Of a stretch of DNA of 64,000 nt, positions 25,377 through 33,764 are shown piece by piece (position 1 is the first letter of the stretch; each line of letters starts with the position of its first letter). The notes beneath the pieces were generated by a model, which was given only the letters and a program-made list of their open reading frames with translations, was not told the origin of the DNA and did no database searches. The stretch comes from Aeromicrobium chenweiae (GTDB taxonomy: Bacteria; Actinomycetota; Actinomycetes; Propionibacteriales; Nocardioidaceae): positions 186,001 to 250,000 of the forward strand of contig NZ_CP026952.1 of the NCBI RefSeq assembly GCF_003065605.1, read 5' to 3'. The position numbers and the translations under genes are program-made.

Positions 25377-25958
25377 ATGATCACCAAGATCCTCAGCACT
25401 CCCGTGTCCATCGCCCAGCACCTGGTGACCGGTGCGGTCCACGGCGGCGTGGGCGTCACCACGGCCGTCGCTCGCAAGATCGCACCGTTGCTGCCCGGTC
25501 TCGGCGGACACGACAGCGCCGGCTCGTCGGACGCACCGACCCCGGCTCCGTCCAGCTCGGCGCCCACGGCCCCCGCGCCCCCGAAGGTGAGCACCGAGCC
25601 GGTCACCCAGCCGCCCGCGCCGAAGCCCACGCGCACGCCCGGTGCCACGACGACGATGGCCGATCCCGCACCGGCGACGATCAACCCGAAGACCCGGTCG
25701 ACCGCGAAGCGGGCGACGTCCATCAAGCCCGGGGAGGCGACCCCGGCGTCGGTCGCACCGGCCAAGAAGGCCGCAGCCAAGAAGGCGGCAGCGAAGAAGG
25801 CTCCCGCCAAGAAGGTGCCGGCCAAGTCCAAGCCCGCCGCCGTGCTGGACGAGCCGGCCGCACCCGTCGAGGACGATGCCGTGGTCTACAGCACGGGTCC
25901 GGAGTCGATGACCTCCCCGATCGCCGAGGAGCTGAAGGACGCCGCCAAGGAGTCCTGA
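25377..25958 (+). CDS. Ala/Pro/Lys-rich protein with histone H1-like tail, function unknown
   Basis: 193 residues of low complexity. Residues 1-40 may form a short amphipathic segment (ITKILSTPVSIAQHLVTGAV). Residues 45-110 are Pro/Ala/Thr-rich. Residues about 120-155 carry repeated AKKAA/AKKAP/AKKVP units like the tails of histone H1 and the actinobacterial HupB/Lsr2-type nucleoid proteins. The C-terminus is acidic. A DNA- or polyphosphate-binding or cell-envelope-associated role is possible; none is shown. Start ATG with GGAGC upstream. Ends before a strong hairpin. Confidence 0.7.
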   Translation: MITKILSTPVSIAQHLVTGAVHGGVGVTTAVARKIAPLLPGLGGHDSAGSSDAPTPAPSSSAPTAPAPPKVSTEPVTQPPAPKPTRTPGATTTMADPAPATINPKTRSTAKRATSIKPGEATPASVAPAKKAAAKKAAAKKAPAKKVPAKSKPAAVLDEPAAPVEDDAVVYSTGPESMTSPIAEELKDAAKES

Positions 25959-25974
25959 GGCCCACGGGACGATC

Positions 25975-26007
25975 GAGCAGGCGGAGCCGCGCGGGCTCCG
26001 CCTGCTC
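25975..26007. terminator. 14-bp perfect hairpin
   Basis: GAGCAGGCGGAGCC (25975-25988), loop GCGCG, GGCTCCGCCTGCTC (25994-26007). Ends the Ala/Lys-rich gene. Confidence 0.75.
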
Positions 26008-26076
26008 CTCGTCCTACGGCCCGGTCGTCCCGGGGGGTCCCGGAATAACGGTCGGTCGGGTCTCCTTGCAACAGGC

Positions 26077-26940
26077 ATGACCTCACCTCTCTCAGCCGCC
26101 CCGTCCGGTACGTTCCAGCTCGGTGGCGACCTGCCCGTCGTACGCCTGGGCTACGGCACGATGCAGCTGCCGGGCAAGGGCGTTTGGGGTGAGCCCACCG
26201 ACCGCGACGGTGCGATCGCCGTCCTGCGTCGCGCCGTCGAGCTGGGCGTCACGTTCTTCGACACCGCCGACTCGTACGGCCCCGAGGTCGCCGAGGACCT
26301 GCTCCGCGAGGCGCTGCACCCGTACGCCGAGGACGTGGTCATCGCGACCAAGGCCGGGCTGACCCGCCAGGGCCCCGACAAATGGCACCCCGTCGGCCGT
26401 CCGGCGTACCTGCGCCAGCAGGCCGAGCTGAGCCTGCGCCGGCTGCGCCTGGACACCATCGACCTGTTCCAGCTGCACCGCATCGACTCCGAGGTGCCGC
26501 TGGAGGACCAGATCGGCGAGCTCAAGGCGCTGCAGGACGAGGGCAAGATCCGGCACATCGGCCTCAGCGAGGTCGACGTCGACCAGCTCAAGCAGGCCCA
26601 GGAGATCGCGACGATCGTCTCGGTGCAGAACCTGTTCAACCTCTCGAACCGCTCCGCCGAGGCGCTGCTGGACTACTCCGAGGAGCAGGGCATCGCCTTC
26701 ATCCCGTGGTTCCCGCTCGCGACCGGCGGCCTCGTCAAGGACGGCGGCCCGCTCGAGGAGATCGCGAAGGAGCAGGGCGCGACCCCCTCGCAGCTCGCCC
26801 TCGCGTGGCTGCTCCGGCGTTCGCCCGTCATGCTGCCGATCCCGGGGACGTCGAGCATCGACCACCTCGAGGACAACGTCGGCGCGGCGGCCATCGAGCT
26901 GACCGACGAGCAGTTCGACGCCCTCTCGAACGCTGTGTGA
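26077..26940 (+). CDS. Aldo/keto reductase
   Basis: 287-residue (beta/alpha)8 NADPH oxidoreductase. The catalytic tetrad is visible: Asp and Tyr in FFDTADSYGPE (about 64-74), Lys in VIATKAGLTR, His in FQLHRIDS. The C-terminal cofactor stretch LPIPGTSSIDHLEDNV is conserved. CAACAGG precedes the ATG. The lipoate ligase gene begins at or just after its stop, so the two are co-transcribed. Substrate unknown. Confidence 0.92.
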   Translation: MTSPLSAAPSGTFQLGGDLPVVRLGYGTMQLPGKGVWGEPTDRDGAIAVLRRAVELGVTFFDTADSYGPEVAEDLLREALHPYAEDVVIATKAGLTRQGPDKWHPVGRPAYLRQQAELSLRRLRLDTIDLFQLHRIDSEVPLEDQIGELKALQDEGKIRHIGLSEVDVDQLKQAQEIATIVSVQNLFNLSNRSAEALLDYSEEQGIAFIPWFPLATGGLVKDGGPLEEIAKEQGATPSQLALAWLLRRSPVMLPIPGTSSIDHLEDNVGAAAIELTDEQFDALSNAV

Positions 26941-26945
26941 CCCTC

Positions 26946-27992
26946 ATGCACGGCGAGTACAAGGTCTCCGGCGGCAAGCTGGTCGTGGTCGACCTGGAGG
27001 TCGACGACGGAGTCATCCGCGACGTCGTCCTGAGCGGTGACTTCTTCCTGGAGCCCGACGAGGCGCTGGGCCGGATGTCTGACGCCCTCGAAGGGCTCTC
27101 GGCGGAGGCGAGCCTCGGCGCGCTCGTCGCGGCGATCGACCAGGCGCGCGGCGACGCGGTCATGGTCGGCTTCGACCCGCCGGCGGTCGCGCACGCCGTG
27201 CTGCGCGCTCTCGGGCGCAGCACGGCGTGGCACGACCACCACTTCGAGCTCCTGCACGCGGGTCCCCAGCACCCGCCGGCGCAGATGGCGATCGACGAGA
27301 TCGTGGCCCGGCAGGTCGGCGAGGGGCTGCGTCCACCCACGCTGCGCGTGTGGGAGTGGGCGTCCAACGCTGTCATCATCGGCTCGTTCCAGTCGCTCTC
27401 GAACGAGGTCGACCTCGAGGCGGCCGAGCGCCACGGGGCCACCGTGGTGCGGCGGATCTCCGGCGGCGGGGCGATGTTCGTCGAGCCCGGCAACACCATC
27501 ACGTACTCGCTGTACGTGCCGGCGACGCTGGTCGAGGGCCTGTCGTTCGCCGAGTCGTACGCCTTCCTGGACGCGTGGGTCATCCGTGCCCTGCGCGAGC
27601 TCGGCGTCGATGCCACGTACGTCCCCCTCAACGACATCGCCTCGCCGCAGGGCAAGATCGGCGGCGCGGCCCAGAAGCGGCTCGCGAGCGGTGTCGTGCT
27701 GCACCACGTGACGATGTCGTACGACATGGACGCGGCCAAGATGCTCGATATCCTCCGCATCGGCCGCGAGAAGCTCAGCGACAAGGGCACCGTGAGCGCC
27801 GCCAAGCGCGTCGACCCGATCCGGAGCCAGACCGGGCTCAGCCGCGAGGACGTCGTCGAGGCGATGCTCGAGCACTTCCGCCAGAGCTACGGCCTGACCG
27901 AGGTCGAGATCGACGCCGCGACGCTCGAGGAGGCCGCGGCGCTCGCCGAGAGCAAGTACCTCGATCCCGCCTGGACCGCCCGCGTCCCCTGA
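26946..27992 (+). CDS. Lipoate--protein ligase family protein, accessory domain first
   Basis: 348 residues. The small LplA C-terminal-type domain stands at the N-terminus (about 1-85, MHGEYKVSGGKLVVVD), followed by the biotin/lipoate-ligase catalytic domain (about 95-348) with VRRISGGGAMF, the lipoyl-AMP-binding loop, and GKIGGAAQKR with the catalytic Lys. It should attach lipoate or octanoate to E2/H proteins, such as the E2 encoded 3 kb upstream. ATG 26946 matches the family start; GTG 26937 overlaps the previous stop (GTGA) and is the alternative. Confidence 0.85.
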   Translation: MHGEYKVSGGKLVVVDLEVDDGVIRDVVLSGDFFLEPDEALGRMSDALEGLSAEASLGALVAAIDQARGDAVMVGFDPPAVAHAVLRALGRSTAWHDHHFELLHAGPQHPPAQMAIDEIVARQVGEGLRPPTLRVWEWASNAVIIGSFQSLSNEVDLEAAERHGATVVRRISGGGAMFVEPGNTITYSLYVPATLVEGLSFAESYAFLDAWVIRALRELGVDATYVPLNDIASPQGKIGGAAQKRLASGVVLHHVTMSYDMDAAKMLDILRIGREKLSDKGTVSAAKRVDPIRSQTGLSREDVVEAMLEHFRQSYGLTEVEIDAATLEEAAALAESKYLDPAWTARVP

Positions 27993-28005
27993 CGGGGAGG
28001 GCGGC

Positions 28006-28392
28006 TCAGCGGGGAGGGGAGGCGGTGTCGATGACCGAGTTGGGGTGGAAGAGGACGGGATCGCCTCGGCGGGTGGGACGGACGAGGTCGAAGCCGCCCG
28101 TCGTGACCACGAGCCACCGCCGGGGAGCCTCCGCCTGACCCAGGGCCGTGCGGGCCGCGATCGCGTCGTGGGCGCAGCTGACATGGGTCGGCGGGAACGT
28201 GAACAGGCCGTCCAGTGCCTCGTCCTCCGGCCCGAGGAACGCGATGGGCCGCGTCAGCACCTCACCGCAGACGCCGCAGATGCGGCTGAGGGCGCACCGG
28301 ATGGCGCGACTCTTCACGACGCCGTCGTGGACCCGGCCGTCGTCGTCCCGGCACGCGAACGGCACCGCCGCGGCGTCACTCACCGCGGTCAC
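28006..28392 (-). CDS. Hypothetical protein with CxxC motif
   Basis: 128 residues. A CxxC pair in RICGVCGEVL and a further Cys-His in THVSCAHD could bind a metal. The C-terminal half (RRWLVVTTGGFDLVRPTRR) is predicted to be beta-rich. No membrane span or signal. The GTG start overlaps the desaturase stop (GTGA), so it is translated with the desaturase; a second in-frame GTG lies 9 nt on. I do not recognise a named family. Coupling suggests a role with the desaturase system. Confidence 0.65.
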   Translation of the reverse strand: MTAVSDAAAVPFACRDDDGRVHDGVVKSRAIRCALSRICGVCGEVLTRPIAFLGPEDEALDGLFTFPPTHVSCAHDAIAARTALGQAEAPRRWLVVTTGGFDLVRPTRRGDPVLFHPNSVIDTASPPR

Positions 28393-29576
28393 GCCGACGC
28401 CGCGGCCGACCACTTGCCGAGCTCGGAGCGCCGGGTCGGGCGCTCGGAGTCGTCGAGGCGGCGACGCTTGCGCGGGGCCACCGGTGCCGGGTTGTCGGTC
28501 GTACGCCGGTTCGGCAGCGACAGCTTCATGATCGTGCGCAGCGTCTGGCCGTACTGCTTGTGCAGCGGTCCGGTCGTGTACGGGATGTCGTACCGCCGGC
28601 AGATGTCCTTGACCTTGACCGCGATGTCCGCGTACCGGTTGCTCGGCAGGTCGGGGAAGAGGTGGTGCTCGATCTGGTAGCCGAGCTGGCCGCTCATGAG
28701 GTGCAGGAGCTTGCCGCCCTCGAAGTTCGCCGACCCCAGCATCTGGCGCAGGTACCACTCGGCGCGCGTCTCGTCCTCGAGCTCCTCCTCGGAGAAGTGC
28801 ACCGCCCCGTCGGGGAAGTGGCCGCAGAAGATGATCATGTACGACCACACGTTGCGCATGATGTTGGCGGTGAAGTTGGCCGACAATGTGTGGAAGAACG
28901 ACGGACCGCTCAGCGCGGGGTACATGACGTAGTCCTTGAACGCCTGCTTGCCGACCTTGTCGCCGATCTGCTTGAGCTGCTTCTTCAGCAGCTTGGGATC
29001 CTTCTTGCCCTTGCGGATCGCCTCGATGTCGAGGTCGTGCAGCGCGACGCCCCACTCGAAGAACAGCGCCAGCAGCGCGTTGTAGACCGGCTGCCCGAGG
29101 TTGTACGGCGTCCACTTCTGGTCGCGCGACATCCGCAGGATGCCGTAGCCGATGTCGTTGTCGTGGCCGAGGACGTTGGTGAACTGGTGGTGGATGTAGT
29201 TGTGCGAGTGCTTCCACTGCTCGGCCGGCTGGGTCGTGTCCCACTCCCAGTTGCTGGAGTGGATCTCCGGGTCGTTCATCCAGTCCCACTGGCCGTGCAT
29301 CGTGTTGTGGCCGATCTCCATGTTCTCGAGGATCTTGGCCGAGCCGAGCATCACGGTGCCGAGCAGCCACGCGGGCGGGAACATGCTGGCGAACAGCGTG
29401 ATGCGTCCGGCGGCGGCGAGGCGGCGCTGCAGGGTGATGACGCGGGTGACGTGGTCACGGTCGGCCTGGCCGCGCTCGGCCTCGACCTGCGCGCGGATCT
29501 CGTCGAGCTCGCGGCCGATGGCCTCGACCTCCTCGTCGGTCAAATGGGTGTACTCACGGACATCGGCGAATGCCAT
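28389..29576 (-). CDS. Membrane fatty-acid (acyl-CoA) desaturase, DesA3-like
   Basis: 395 residues with the three histidine boxes of membrane di-iron desaturases: HNTMH (about 89-93), HSHNYIHH (about 121-128) and QIEHH (about 290-294). Hydrophobic pairs flank them. It inserts a double bond (probably delta-9) into an acyl-CoA in the membrane. The gene upstream encodes a ferredoxin reductase with its own 2Fe-2S domain, the same pairing as mycobacterial DesA3 (Rv3229c) with Rv3230c. GAAGGAG precedes the ATG; the gene couples to a small CxxC protein. Confidence 0.92.
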   Translation of the reverse strand: MAFADVREYTHLTDEEVEAIGRELDEIRAQVEAERGQADRDHVTRVITLQRRLAAAGRITLFASMFPPAWLLGTVMLGSAKILENMEIGHNTMHGQWDWMNDPEIHSSNWEWDTTQPAEQWKHSHNYIHHQFTNVLGHDNDIGYGILRMSRDQKWTPYNLGQPVYNALLALFFEWGVALHDLDIEAIRKGKKDPKLLKKQLKQIGDKVGKQAFKDYVMYPALSGPSFFHTLSANFTANIMRNVWSYMIIFCGHFPDGAVHFSEEELEDETRAEWYLRQMLGSANFEGGKLLHLMSGQLGYQIEHHLFPDLPSNRYADIAVKVKDICRRYDIPYTTGPLHKQYGQTLRTIMKLSLPNRRTTDNPAPVAPRKRRRLDDSERPTRRSELGKWSAAASA

Positions 29577-29619
29577 GGCTGGCTCCTTCGCTAGTGGGTG
29601 GAGTTCGGGACGGGTGCTT

Positions 29620-30708
29620 CTAGAGAGCGAGCGTGCAGTCGCCGACGGCGACCGAGATGCAGGTCTGGATGTACTCGTTGGGCTCGCCGTGCTCGTCGCC
29701 GCTGCGCAGGTCGCGCACCCGGCCGGCGGCCAGCGGCACGTCGCAGGTGTGGCAGATGCCCATGCGGCAGCCGAACAGCATGTTGACGCCGGCCTCCTCG
29801 CCGGCCTCGAGCAACGTCGTGGCGCCGTCGACCTCGACCGTGGGACCGCCGTCGCCGAACGTCACGCTGCCGCCGGCGCCCTCGGTGCCTGCGGTGGCGA
29901 GGGTGAAGCGCTCGACGTGCAGGTGATCCTCGCGACCCAGGCGCTGGAAGTGGTCGGTGAACGCGTCGAGCATCGGCGCGGGACCGCACGCCCAGGTCTC
30001 GCGGTCCATCCAGTCGTGGCAGACGTCGTCGAGCTGCTCGGGGGCGAGGATGCCGTCCACGTCGGTGAAGCGCTCGTGGAACGTGAAGCCCTCGTGCCGC
30101 CCGGACAGCTCCCGCAGCTCCTGCAGGAACATCATGTCCTCCTCGAAGCGTGCCGAGTAGATCAGCACGACGTCGTCGAGGGTCCCGCGCCGGTCCAGGG
30201 TGCGCAGGATGGACATGACGGGCGTGATGCCGCTGCCGCCGACGAGGAAGAGCATCCTGTCCGGCGGCGGGTCCGGCACGACGAAGTCACCCTGTGGGGA
30301 GGCCAGTCGCACGATGGTCCCCGGCTCGAGGCCGTTGACGAGGTGGTCGGACAAGAATCCCTCCGGCATCGCCTTCACGGTGATGCTGACGGTCTTGCCC
30401 TCGACCAGGGGAGCGGAGGAGAGCGAGTACGACCGCCAGTGGAAGCGGCCGTCGATCTCGACGCCGATGCCGATGTACTGGCCCGGCGAGTGGTCGAAGC
30501 GCCAGCCCCAACCGGGCCGGATGACGAGGGTCGCGGCGTTCTCCGTCTCCGGCACGACCTTCTCCACCCGGCCGCGCAGCTCGCGCTGGGACCACAGCGG
30601 ATTGACCAGGGCGAGGTAGTCGTCGGGGGACAGCGGCGTGGTCAGGGCCTTGCCGGCCTGCCGGATCCGTCGCAGCACTGACGTCCGCTCGATGGGCGCT
30701 GAGGTCAT
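29620..30708 (-). CDS. Ferredoxin--NAD(P) reductase with C-terminal 2Fe-2S domain
   Basis: 362 residues in three parts: an FAD domain with RSYSLSSAP (about 132-140), an NAD(P) domain with LVGGSGITPVMSILR (about 189-203), and a plant-type ferredoxin domain with C-x4-C-x2-C in GCRMGICHTC (about 308-317) and the fourth Cys near TCISV. It passes electrons from NAD(P)H to the desaturase encoded 43 nt downstream. The ATG at 30708 has GAGGAG upstream; a start 21 nt earlier lacks one. Confidence 0.92.
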   Translation of the reverse strand: MTSAPIERTSVLRRIRQAGKALTTPLSPDDYLALVNPLWSQRELRGRVEKVVPETENAATLVIRPGWGWRFDHSPGQYIGIGVEIDGRFHWRSYSLSSAPLVEGKTVSITVKAMPEGFLSDHLVNGLEPGTIVRLASPQGDFVVPDPPPDRMLFLVGGSGITPVMSILRTLDRRGTLDDVVLIYSARFEEDMMFLQELRELSGRHEGFTFHERFTDVDGILAPEQLDDVCHDWMDRETWACGPAPMLDAFTDHFQRLGREDHLHVERFTLATAGTEGAGGSVTFGDGGPTVEVDGATTLLEAGEEAGVNMLFGCRMGICHTCDVPLAAGRVRDLRSGDEHGEPNEYIQTCISVAVGDCTLAL

Positions 30709-30820
30709 GGGCTCCTCAATTCGGTGCACAAGTGTTCACTGGGTGCTTGTAACTCAGAGTGACACCTGAAACCGCAGGGCGCAACAGGACGAGGGTCACC
30801 TTTTCCTCGATGATGGGCAC

Positions 30821-31981
30821 ATGTCCTCGACGCACCCCCTCCGCGAGCTCTCCCTGACCGATCTACGCCGTCGCACCAGCATCAAGTGGCGCGAGCACCC
30901 CGACGACGTGCTGCCGCTCTGGGTCGCGGAGATGGACGTCCGGATCGCCGCACCCGTCGCCGACGCGTTGACCGCGGCGATCGCGGACAGCGACACGGGC
31001 TACCCGCACGGCAACGCGTACGCCGAGGCGTTCGCGGACTTCGCGGCCCGCCGCTGGAGCTGGGAGGGCCTCGACTCGACCCACACGGCCTACGCCGCCG
31101 ACGTCATGACGGGCCTGGTCGAGGCCATCCGCCTCGTCTCGGCGCCCGGGGACCCGGTCGTGGTCAACCCGCCCGTGTACCCGCCGTTCTTCGGGTACGT
31201 CGAGCACGCCGAGCGTGAGCGCGTGGACGCACCGCTCGGCGAGGACGGCCGGCTCGACCTGGACGCGCTCGAGGCCGCGTTCATCCGCGCCGGGGCGCAG
31301 GGCCGGTCCGTCACGTACCTGCTGTGCAATCCGCACAACCCGACCGCGGTCGTGCACACCGCGGACGAGTTGGCCGCGGTGGCCGCGCTGGCGTCGACGT
31401 ACGACGTGCGGGTCGTGGTCGACGAGATCCACGGACCGCTCGTCCCGGAAGGATTCGTCCCCTACCTGAGCGTCGACGGCACGGAGGACGCTTTCGTGGT
31501 GACCTCCGCCTCGAAGGCATGGAACCTCGCGGGGCTGAAGGCCGCGGTGATGATCGCGGGCGAGCGCTCGGCCGCGGACCTGGCCCGCATCCCTGAGGTG
31601 GTGTCGCACGGGCCGAGCCACCTCGGCATGCTCGCGCACACGGTCGCCCTGCGCGAAGGCGTCCCGTGGCTCGACGCCCTCCAGTCGGACCTCGCCGAGA
31701 ACCGGGCGCTGCTGGCCCGCCTGCTGGACAAGCACCTCCCGGCCGCGACCTGGTCGGCCAACCCGGGAACGTACCTCGCCTGGCTGGACTGCCGTGAGCT
31801 CGGCCTGGGGGACGACCCGGCCGCCGCGTTCCTCGAGCAGGGACGGGTCGCGCTCAACCCGGGACCGACCTTCGGTCCCGGTGGCGCAGGGCACGTGCGG
31901 CTGAACTACGCGACCTCCCCGGAGATCCTCACCGAGGCGATCGAGCGGATGGCCCGCGTGGTCACGGAGGCCATCTTCTGA
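30821..31981 (+). CDS. MalY/PatB-family PLP-dependent enzyme (C-S lyase/aminotransferase)
   Basis: 386 residues, fold type I. Recognised by [10 protein letters not shown] (about 28-37), [17 protein letters not shown] and the PLP-lysine motif [10 protein letters not shown] (about 228-237, Lys near 231). MalY/PatB proteins cleave cystathionine or cysteine-S-conjugates; some are aminotransferases. Divergent from the desaturase operon. A GATGAT box lies 6 nt before the ATG, so it may be read from a near-leaderless message. No ribosome binding site is seen. Confidence 0.88.
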   Translation: MSSTHPLRELSLTDLRRRTSIKWREHPDDVLPLWVAEMDVRIAAPVADALTAAIADSDTGYPHGNAYAEAFADFAARRWSWEGLDSTHTAYAADVMTGLVEAIRLVSAPGDPVVVNPPVYPPFFGYVEHAERERVDAPLGEDGRLDLDALEAAFIRAGAQGRSVTYLLCNPHNPTAVVHTADELAAVAALASTYDVRVVVDEIHGPLVPEGFVPYLSVDGTEDAFVVTSASKAWNLAGLKAAVMIAGERSAADLARIPEVVSHGPSHLGMLAHTVALREGVPWLDALQSDLAENRALLARLLDKHLPAATWSANPGTYLAWLDCRELGLGDDPAAAFLEQGRVALNPGPTFGPGGAGHVRLNYATSPEILTEAIERMARVVTEAIF

Positions 31982-32068
31982 GTCGCGGCGGGCCGGATGT
32001 ACGCGGCCAAGGCGGCCCGGCAGCGCGCATGAGGTGCCGGTCGCGCCGCCCGGACGTACGGTGCGTGG

Positions 32069-32497
32069 ATGAGCGATGGACCTGACGATGCACACATCCG
32101 TCCCGACGGCGTCGACGACGCCACCGTCGAGGCGCTCGGGAAGCTGAGCGAGGCCCTCGAGGCCGTCGAGGAGGCGCGCGGGCACCTCTACGCGTTCCAC
32201 CGCCGGTGCGGGACCGCCGACCTCATGCTCGGGGACGCGGTCGACCTGCTGCGCTCGGCCGGCCACGACGAGATCGCCGACCGCGTCGAGGCCGACCTGG
32301 TGGGGCGCAACATCATCGAGGGGCGGTGGTCGTTCCAGGTCGTCGAGGACTACGACGACAACTACTACGCCGCGTTCCGCGACCACGAGCGGAAGGCCCG
32401 CGAGGAGCTGGCCGACGGCAAGCGGCACCTGTTCGAGGCCGAGATGAAGGAGGACCGCCGCACGGCGGGCCGCCGGCACCACGAGGCACTGCCCTGA
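32069..32497 (+). CDS. Conserved-looking hypothetical protein, 142 residues
   Basis: Soluble, highly charged and mostly helical: residues 24-60 (LSEALEAVEEARGHLYAFHR) and 100-135 look like long helices, possibly a coiled coil. A central GRNIIEGRWSFQVVEDYDDN segment is the most distinctive part. I recall similar proteins in other actinobacteria but know no function. It stands alone between the MalY-like gene and the CsbD gene. Confidence 0.7.
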   Translation: MSDGPDDAHIRPDGVDDATVEALGKLSEALEAVEEARGHLYAFHRRCGTADLMLGDAVDLLRSAGHDEIADRVEADLVGRNIIEGRWSFQVVEDYDDNYYAAFRDHERKAREELADGKRHLFEAEMKEDRRTAGRRHHEALP

Positions 32498-32520
32498 GGG
32501 ATCTTCTCGCAAATTGGTGC

Positions 32521-32545
32521 GATTCAGTCCCGCAAGGGCGGGTAC
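32521..32545 (+). promoter_or_regulatory. SigB-type promoter of the CsbD gene
   Basis: GATT (32521-32524), 15 nt, GGGTAC (32540-32545). This matches the stress sigma factor pattern reported for Streptomyces SigB (GNNT-N14-16-GGGTAC/T). It lies 30 nt before the CsbD ATG. CsbD is a SigB-controlled gene in Bacillus. Confidence 0.55.
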
Positions 32546-32575
32546 ATCGCAGGTAGTCGACGAAAGGAGTCCCTC

Positions 32576-32749
32576 ATGGGTCTCGGAGACAAGGTCAGCA
32601 ACGCAGGCGACGACGCCAAGGGCAAGGCGAAGGAAGCCGTGGGCGGAGCCACCGACGACAAGGAACTTGAGCGTCAGGGCAAGGGAGATCAGGCCAAGGC
32701 CGATCTCAAGAATGCCGGCGAAAAGGTGAAGGACGCCTTCAAGCACTGA
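32576..32749 (+). CDS. CsbD-family stress-response protein
   Basis: 57 residues, MGLGDKVSNAGDDAKGKAKE followed by AVGGATDDKELERQGKGDQA: the short, Lys/Asp/Gly-rich CsbD pattern. CsbD proteins accumulate under general stress; their mechanism is unknown. A strong GAAAGGAG site (32562-32569) precedes the ATG and a SigB-like promoter lies further upstream. Ends at a convergent hairpin. Confidence 0.88.
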   Translation: MGLGDKVSNAGDDAKGKAKEAVGGATDDKELERQGKGDQAKADLKNAGEKVKDAFKH

Positions 32750-32768
32750 GCTCATCCCGGATCACGGG

Positions 32769-32795
32769 CGCATCGACCACACGCTGGTCGGTGCG
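32769..32795. terminator. Hairpin between CsbD and hydrolase genes
   Basis: CGCATCGACC (32769-32778), 7-nt loop, GGTCGGTGCG (32786-32795), one mismatch, followed by TCCGTTCCGTT. Serves the convergent pair. Confidence 0.55.
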
Positions 32796-32818
32796 TCCGT
32801 TCCGTTGGTGGCGGTGGT

Positions 32819-33643
32819 TCAGAGCTGCTCGAGGAGCTCCAGGGTGCGAGCCCAGGCAGCAGATGCCGGATCGATGACCACGAAGTGGTCGCCCTCGACC
32901 TCGACGACGGCCGCGTCCCCGCCTGCCGCGGTGGCCCGCTCGACGTACTCGACGGACTGGCTCAGCGGGACGACGTCGTCGGACCTGCCATGGACGCATC
33001 GCACCGGCACGTCGACGGGGACGACCCGCGTGGGGTCCGCCAGCGCGTACCGCTCGTCGACCGTCCCGCCCATCATCTGCTGCACGGCGCCGGACCCCAG
33101 GTCGGCGTGGATCGCCGCCGCGAGGTCGAGCACGCCGGCCTGGGAGACCGCAGCGGTCACCGGCACGACGGGATCGGCCCAGTCCGAGCCCGCGAGCTTC
33201 GACCGCCCGGCCGCCCACACCGCGAGGTGGCCGCCCGCGGAGTGACCGAGGGTGATGACCTTGGCCGTGTCCAGGCCGTCGACGCCGGCCAGCGCGTCGA
33301 GCGCCGCCGCGACGTCGTCGAACGTGGTCGGCCAGCCCCCGCCGCTGCCGACACGCCGGTACTCCACGTTGTACGCCGCCCAACCCTCCGCGACCAGGGA
33401 CGCGGCAAGAGGGCGTCCGAGCGCGAGGTCGTACTGCGCCTTCCAGAACCCGCCGTGGATCACGACGACGACTCCCTTGGCCGCTCCGGACGGTCTGGAG
33501 AGCTCCGCGTGCTGCTGCGGATCCGGGCCGTACGAGATCTTCTCCACGCGTCTTCCTCTGTCAGGTTGTCTCCTCTCGTCGGGCGACGAGCAGGCGGCGA
33601 GCACGGAGCCGCCCAGGAGGGCGAGCATGCTCCGGCGGTCCAC
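32819..33643 (-). CDS. Lipoprotein alpha/beta hydrolase (BD-FAE/formamidase-like)
   Basis: 274 residues. The N-terminus DRRSMLALLGGSVLAAC is a lipoprotein signal with an RR pair (possible Tat) and lipobox LAAC. The hydrolase domain has HGGFW (oxyanion hole), nucleophile GHSAGG, Asp in VHGRSDDVVP and His in EGDHF. This resembles the esterase/kynurenine-formamidase-like group; the substrate is unknown. I chose GTG 33643, which places the signal at the start; longer in-frame starts would put 40 polar residues before it. Divergent from the antiporter. Confidence 0.85.
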   Translation of the reverse strand: MDRRSMLALLGGSVLAACSSPDERRQPDRGRRVEKISYGPDPQQHAELSRPSGAAKGVVVVIHGGFWKAQYDLALGRPLAASLVAEGWAAYNVEYRRVGSGGGWPTTFDDVAAALDALAGVDGLDTAKVITLGHSAGGHLAVWAAGRSKLAGSDWADPVVPVTAAVSQAGVLDLAAAIHADLGSGAVQQMMGGTVDERYALADPTRVVPVDVPVRCVHGRSDDVVPLSQSVEYVERATAAGGDAAVVEVEGDHFVVIDPASAAWARTLELLEQL

Positions 33644-33724
33644 GGTGCCATCCCAGCCGACGCTCCGTGCTCCCGCCACCTGAACCGGCCATGGTGCGCG
33701 GTCAGGGCGGTCGTCGATCACCGG

Positions 33725-33730
33725 TAGAAT
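33725..33730 (+). promoter_or_regulatory. -10 box of the antiporter gene
   Basis: TAGAAT, preceded by CGG; no clear -35. It lies 34 nt before the GTG start and upstream of GGAGGAGC (33751-33758). Confidence 0.35.
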
Positions 33731-33764
33731 CGGAGTCCGTCGAGTCCATGGGAGGAGCACTTTC

